Below are positions 61,118-64,000 of a DNA stretch of 64,000 nucleotides, one piece after another. This DNA is from Liolophura sinensis (Eukaryota; Mollusca; Polyplacophora; Chitonida; Chitonidae). Both the position numbers and the translations under genes were made by a program. The stretch spans positions 43,695,385-43,759,384 of the forward strand of contig NC_088295.1 in the NCBI RefSeq assembly GCF_032854445.1. Reading direction: 5' to 3'. Positions within the stretch are counted from its first letter, which is position 1. Every line of letters starts with the position of its first letter. Below the pieces are notes generated by a model. The model did not search any database, had not been told where the DNA came from, and saw only the letters and a list, made by a program, of their open reading frames with translations.

Positions 61118-61320
61118 ACTCACAAAAGTGCATTTTTAGAGGCATATTCATGTCATAAAATAGTATTTTTGGTCCTGGCACTTACAATTTTCCAGTAGAA
61201 TATCATCTCATGTTCCAAGCAATCCTCAAAACACCTGTCTAAAGTCAGTACAACTCTCAGAATCAGGTAAAATGGGCAAGTTAGTCATGAATGAAATTTC
61301 ATGGTCATTTAAGGTAATTG
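61118..61320. repeat. Dispersed repeat of unknown class, copy 1
   Basis: Shares TGCATTTTTAGAGGCA, GTAGAATATCATC, CAAAACACCT, AACTCTCAGAATCAGGTAAA and TTAGTCATG in the same order with the 62085 copy. No termini were defined. Confidence 0.6.
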
Positions 61321-62084
61321 CTGGTTGTAATATCACAGATCATTGGTTAATATTTTGTACCGTAATTCAACATTTTATGAATCTAAATTTCTAGTCTCAG
61401 TCTTTTTGCAGGTATACTTATAAAGAGTATCATACTCTTTAGGCCTGCAATTGACACTGACAACCAAGAATGTTATTCTGGGTGATGTACGATGTATCCC
61501 AGGGACATACCTCACTGTCTGGAGAAGAAAAGTGGTAAAGGAAGGAAACACTATATGTGAACTGAGAGGTGATAAAAGGCTTTTGTGACAGGACAGCCAG
61601 TAGACATGGAGAATGATTCTGACTGAGTCAGATTATAGTCCATTGGCTGACTATGACACAGCATGCTTGCTCCTGAGGAGTATATCAGACCATGTAGTTG
61701 ACATTTGTATGTACTAGGAAGCCTGCATGTGTCTCTCTACAGCACAGAAGCCAATCACTGTTGTGAGGTATACAAGCACGGTGGGTAACAGATATGGGAA
61801 GCTGGCTTTTAAATGAAGGGCCCAAGTGGCTTATTCTGGTAAGCTGGACTTTTTTATGGAAATAATATTCTTTTGCAGATCTTTTTTTTTTCCTTCACTT
61901 TTTATGTTTTACTATTGCACATAGTTAGTAAGTACTTTGTGGGTTTGTTAGATTGAAATTAAAAACACCAAAGTTAAACAATACTTATAAATGTACATTT
62001 AAGGTTATGTAATCATTCAAGTTGATCTGCGTGGTCAGTGTTCAGACTAAATACTACACTTAATGACCAGTAATTTTGCCCCCC

Positions 62085-62290
62085 AAAATGTTGCATTTTT
62101 AGAGGCAAACAAGTGTCATATGATGATACTACTGATGCTGAAACTTACATTTTACAGTAAGATATCATCCTTTCTGCCAATCAAACCTTAAAACACCTTT
62201 CCATGATTAATGTATAGAATTCTCAGAATCACGTAAAATATGTACTTTAGTCATGGGCAAAATTTTAGGTTTTTCTTTACACGTATTGTG
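62085..62290. repeat. Dispersed repeat of unknown class, copy 2
   Basis: Shares TTGCATTTTTAGAGGCAAAC, GTAAGATATCATC, TTAAAACACCT, AATTCTCAGAATCACGTAAA and TTTAGTCATGGGC with copy 1, in direct orientation about 970 bp away. Confidence 0.6.
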
Positions 62291-63806
62291 AATTTTCTGC
62301 TAATTGTCAAATTGATGTAAATGATATAAAAACCTCCAGTTCTCAGTTAGTAAAGACAAACATTAACAAACACAAAGCAGGTTGGGAAATCAGGGATTAA
62401 GATAGTCTATCTTAATTCCAGGGGAAGTTAAGGTCACTGTTATGTAAGAGTGGAAAAACCTGTCCTCAGTGACTGGACTGGACCCCCTAAGGATAAAAAG
62501 TGGCGGCCCTTGCATGTCATACCTGTATGTCCCCTGTGCCTGTGTACAATAGGACTAGCTTATCCTAAAGCATGTAAAACTACACTGAAGTGTTTGAAAT
62601 TTCACTTGTAATTTTATGAAATTAAGTTGGCAAACACGTTTGAGCAGTTAGCTGTGAAATTCGAAAGGGCACTTCATTTTAAAAGTATTTTTCTTAATCT
62701 GTGTACATGCATATTAATATATAAGAATCTGATGTTCATCGAGATACTAGGCACACCTGCCCCTTCAAAACAAACATTAAAGATTTGTAGCAGGTATATA
62801 TGAATATGGTGAAAGATTCAGTCAAATGAGTTAATAAATGAATACTGATATTAGCAAGGATGTGGTGTTTGTACTCTACAGGTTGGATTCGTAAAATATT
62901 GACTGAGCTGGTGAATTCTTAGAGATGATAGCCCGTATCTTTGAGTTAAATTGTTTGCATGCATATCCAAAGCCTACCTTGAAAGTACAGTTAAATGATT
63001 CAAGGGAAAGATATATTGAATAGTGGTACAAAATTTCTCGATAGTTAGTGAAAGTGGGAGCATTTCTTACAGAAACGTGCTGAGGAAATTATTCTCGTGG
63101 TAATTACTAGAAATTACCCTCATAGATGATGAAGGAAATAATCTTGACATGTCTTGTAACTTTTTGTATGTTATTTTTTGATACATATATATATTGTCAT
63201 AGATCAGTGTGTAAGTTGAATTCTCAACTTTGTCAAGTATTTACATCTTTCAGTTCGTTTCACATCAGAGGGAAATCATTAATTCACTTGTTAGATTTTA
63301 CTCCTTTCAATCCCCTTAAGTATAATAAGAAGTCATATATAGCTCTGGCTGCTAATACCTCAGCCAGGAAGCAGTACCTGGTATTTGATTTTATTGTGGC
63401 AATACAGTGACATGTTACCATAATATACATGTAGACTAAACAATACACACGTAAAGACCATATAGGGAGACTTGGTCTACATGTAGGCTTCGCCTTCCGC
63501 CTAAAATATAAACTCTTCCCCATCGATTTGATGTAAAATTACCATTAGACTACCCTGATGCAAACATTATTTCTTAAGTAAACTCAGTGGAAATTTAGAT
63601 GATATACCACTAGACTGATGTGTTAATATATGAATGTTCAGCAATATTCGTTTCATAAACTTACATGTGACCTGAAAAATTTAGACCTGGCAGTGTGTGT
63701 TCTGCAACCTAGAAGTTACCAAGAACTATTTGAAGCACTAAAGAAATCTAAACCCCAACCCACCGTCCTTCACCTTCATTTGTGAAAGTGAATTCCTCAC
63801 ACAGCA

Positions 63807-64000
63807 CATCATTATCAGATACATGTACAATTATACATTATACATGCATTATCAAATACAATTATAAATTATACATACATTATCAAATGCAATTATACAT
63901 ACGTTATCAAATACCATTATACATTATCAAATACAATTATACATACATTATCAAATACCATTATACATTATCAAATACAATTATACATACATTATCAAAT
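63807..64000. repeat. AT-rich minisatellite running off the window end
   Basis: Units combine CATTATCAAATACAATTATA with CAT or CATACAT spacers, so the period alternates. The array is not closed at position 64000. Confidence 0.9.

Larger units (their letters stand above)
53290..64000. other. Downstream intergenic block
   Basis: No supported coding exon on either strand. It contains two tRNA-derived SINE copies (55318, 60195), another SINE-family copy (57277), a MITE-like hairpin (58655), an inverted repeat (59881), a dispersed repeat pair (61118 and 62090) and a terminal minisatellite. Confidence 0.65.

Noticed and set aside
63126-63410. 94-codon open frame near the window end
   Set aside because: AT-rich, hydrophobic by composition, no domain or splice support; opposite strand is also open.

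Overview
The window is animal nuclear DNA, AT-rich, with one multi-exon protein-coding gene on the + strand and a large amount of intronic or intergenic repeat sequence. Two families of tRNA-derived SINE-like repeats, several MITE-like hairpins and many minisatellites suggest a lophotrochozoan, most likely a mollusc. That taxonomic call rests on resemblance of the SINE tails to molluscan repeats and is inference.

The gene is an ARHGAP20-type (RA-RhoGAP) Rho GTPase-activating protein. I resolve 15 coding exons between 19051 and 50775, all with GT..AG borders. Phases agree across every junction except one. In order they encode the C-terminal part of a DH-like (RhoGEF) domain (19051-19161), a DH-to-PH linker (22834-22942), an Arg/Ser-rich pre-PH segment with RRRRSAPS (28794-28888), a PH domain (30016-38751), an RA domain (40213-43139), a linker (45845-46304), a RhoGAP domain with its arginine finger (46607-48001), and a 2.25-kb terminal exon for a Ser/Pro-rich tail (48521-50775). 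A 3'UTR of about 2.5 kb follows, with AATAAA at 53258.

The most notable point is the 5' part. The DH-like exon would make this a GEF-plus-GAP protein, whereas vertebrate ARHGAP20 as I know it has only PH, RA and RhoGAP. The linker exon is one base out of frame: a TTTT run at 22897-22900 breaks the reading frame with a TGA at 22906. Removing one T would make the exon a clean 108-nt phase 0-0 exon. As the sequence stands, an ATG at 22847 opens a frame of 1294 codons plus stop through all downstream exons, so a GAP-only product is still possible.

Layout: 1-19050 has no confidently identified exon (one weak candidate at 6446-6545) and holds a MITE-like element, a diverged tandem repeat and SINE tails. 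19051-50775 is the gene, whose introns carry SINEs and four minisatellite or microsatellite stretches. 53290-64000 is intergenic, with two SINE-family copies, another SINE, a perfect-stem MITE-like hairpin, a dispersed repeat pair and a minisatellite that runs off the window end. I found no rRNA, functional tRNA, CRISPR or prokaryotic features.
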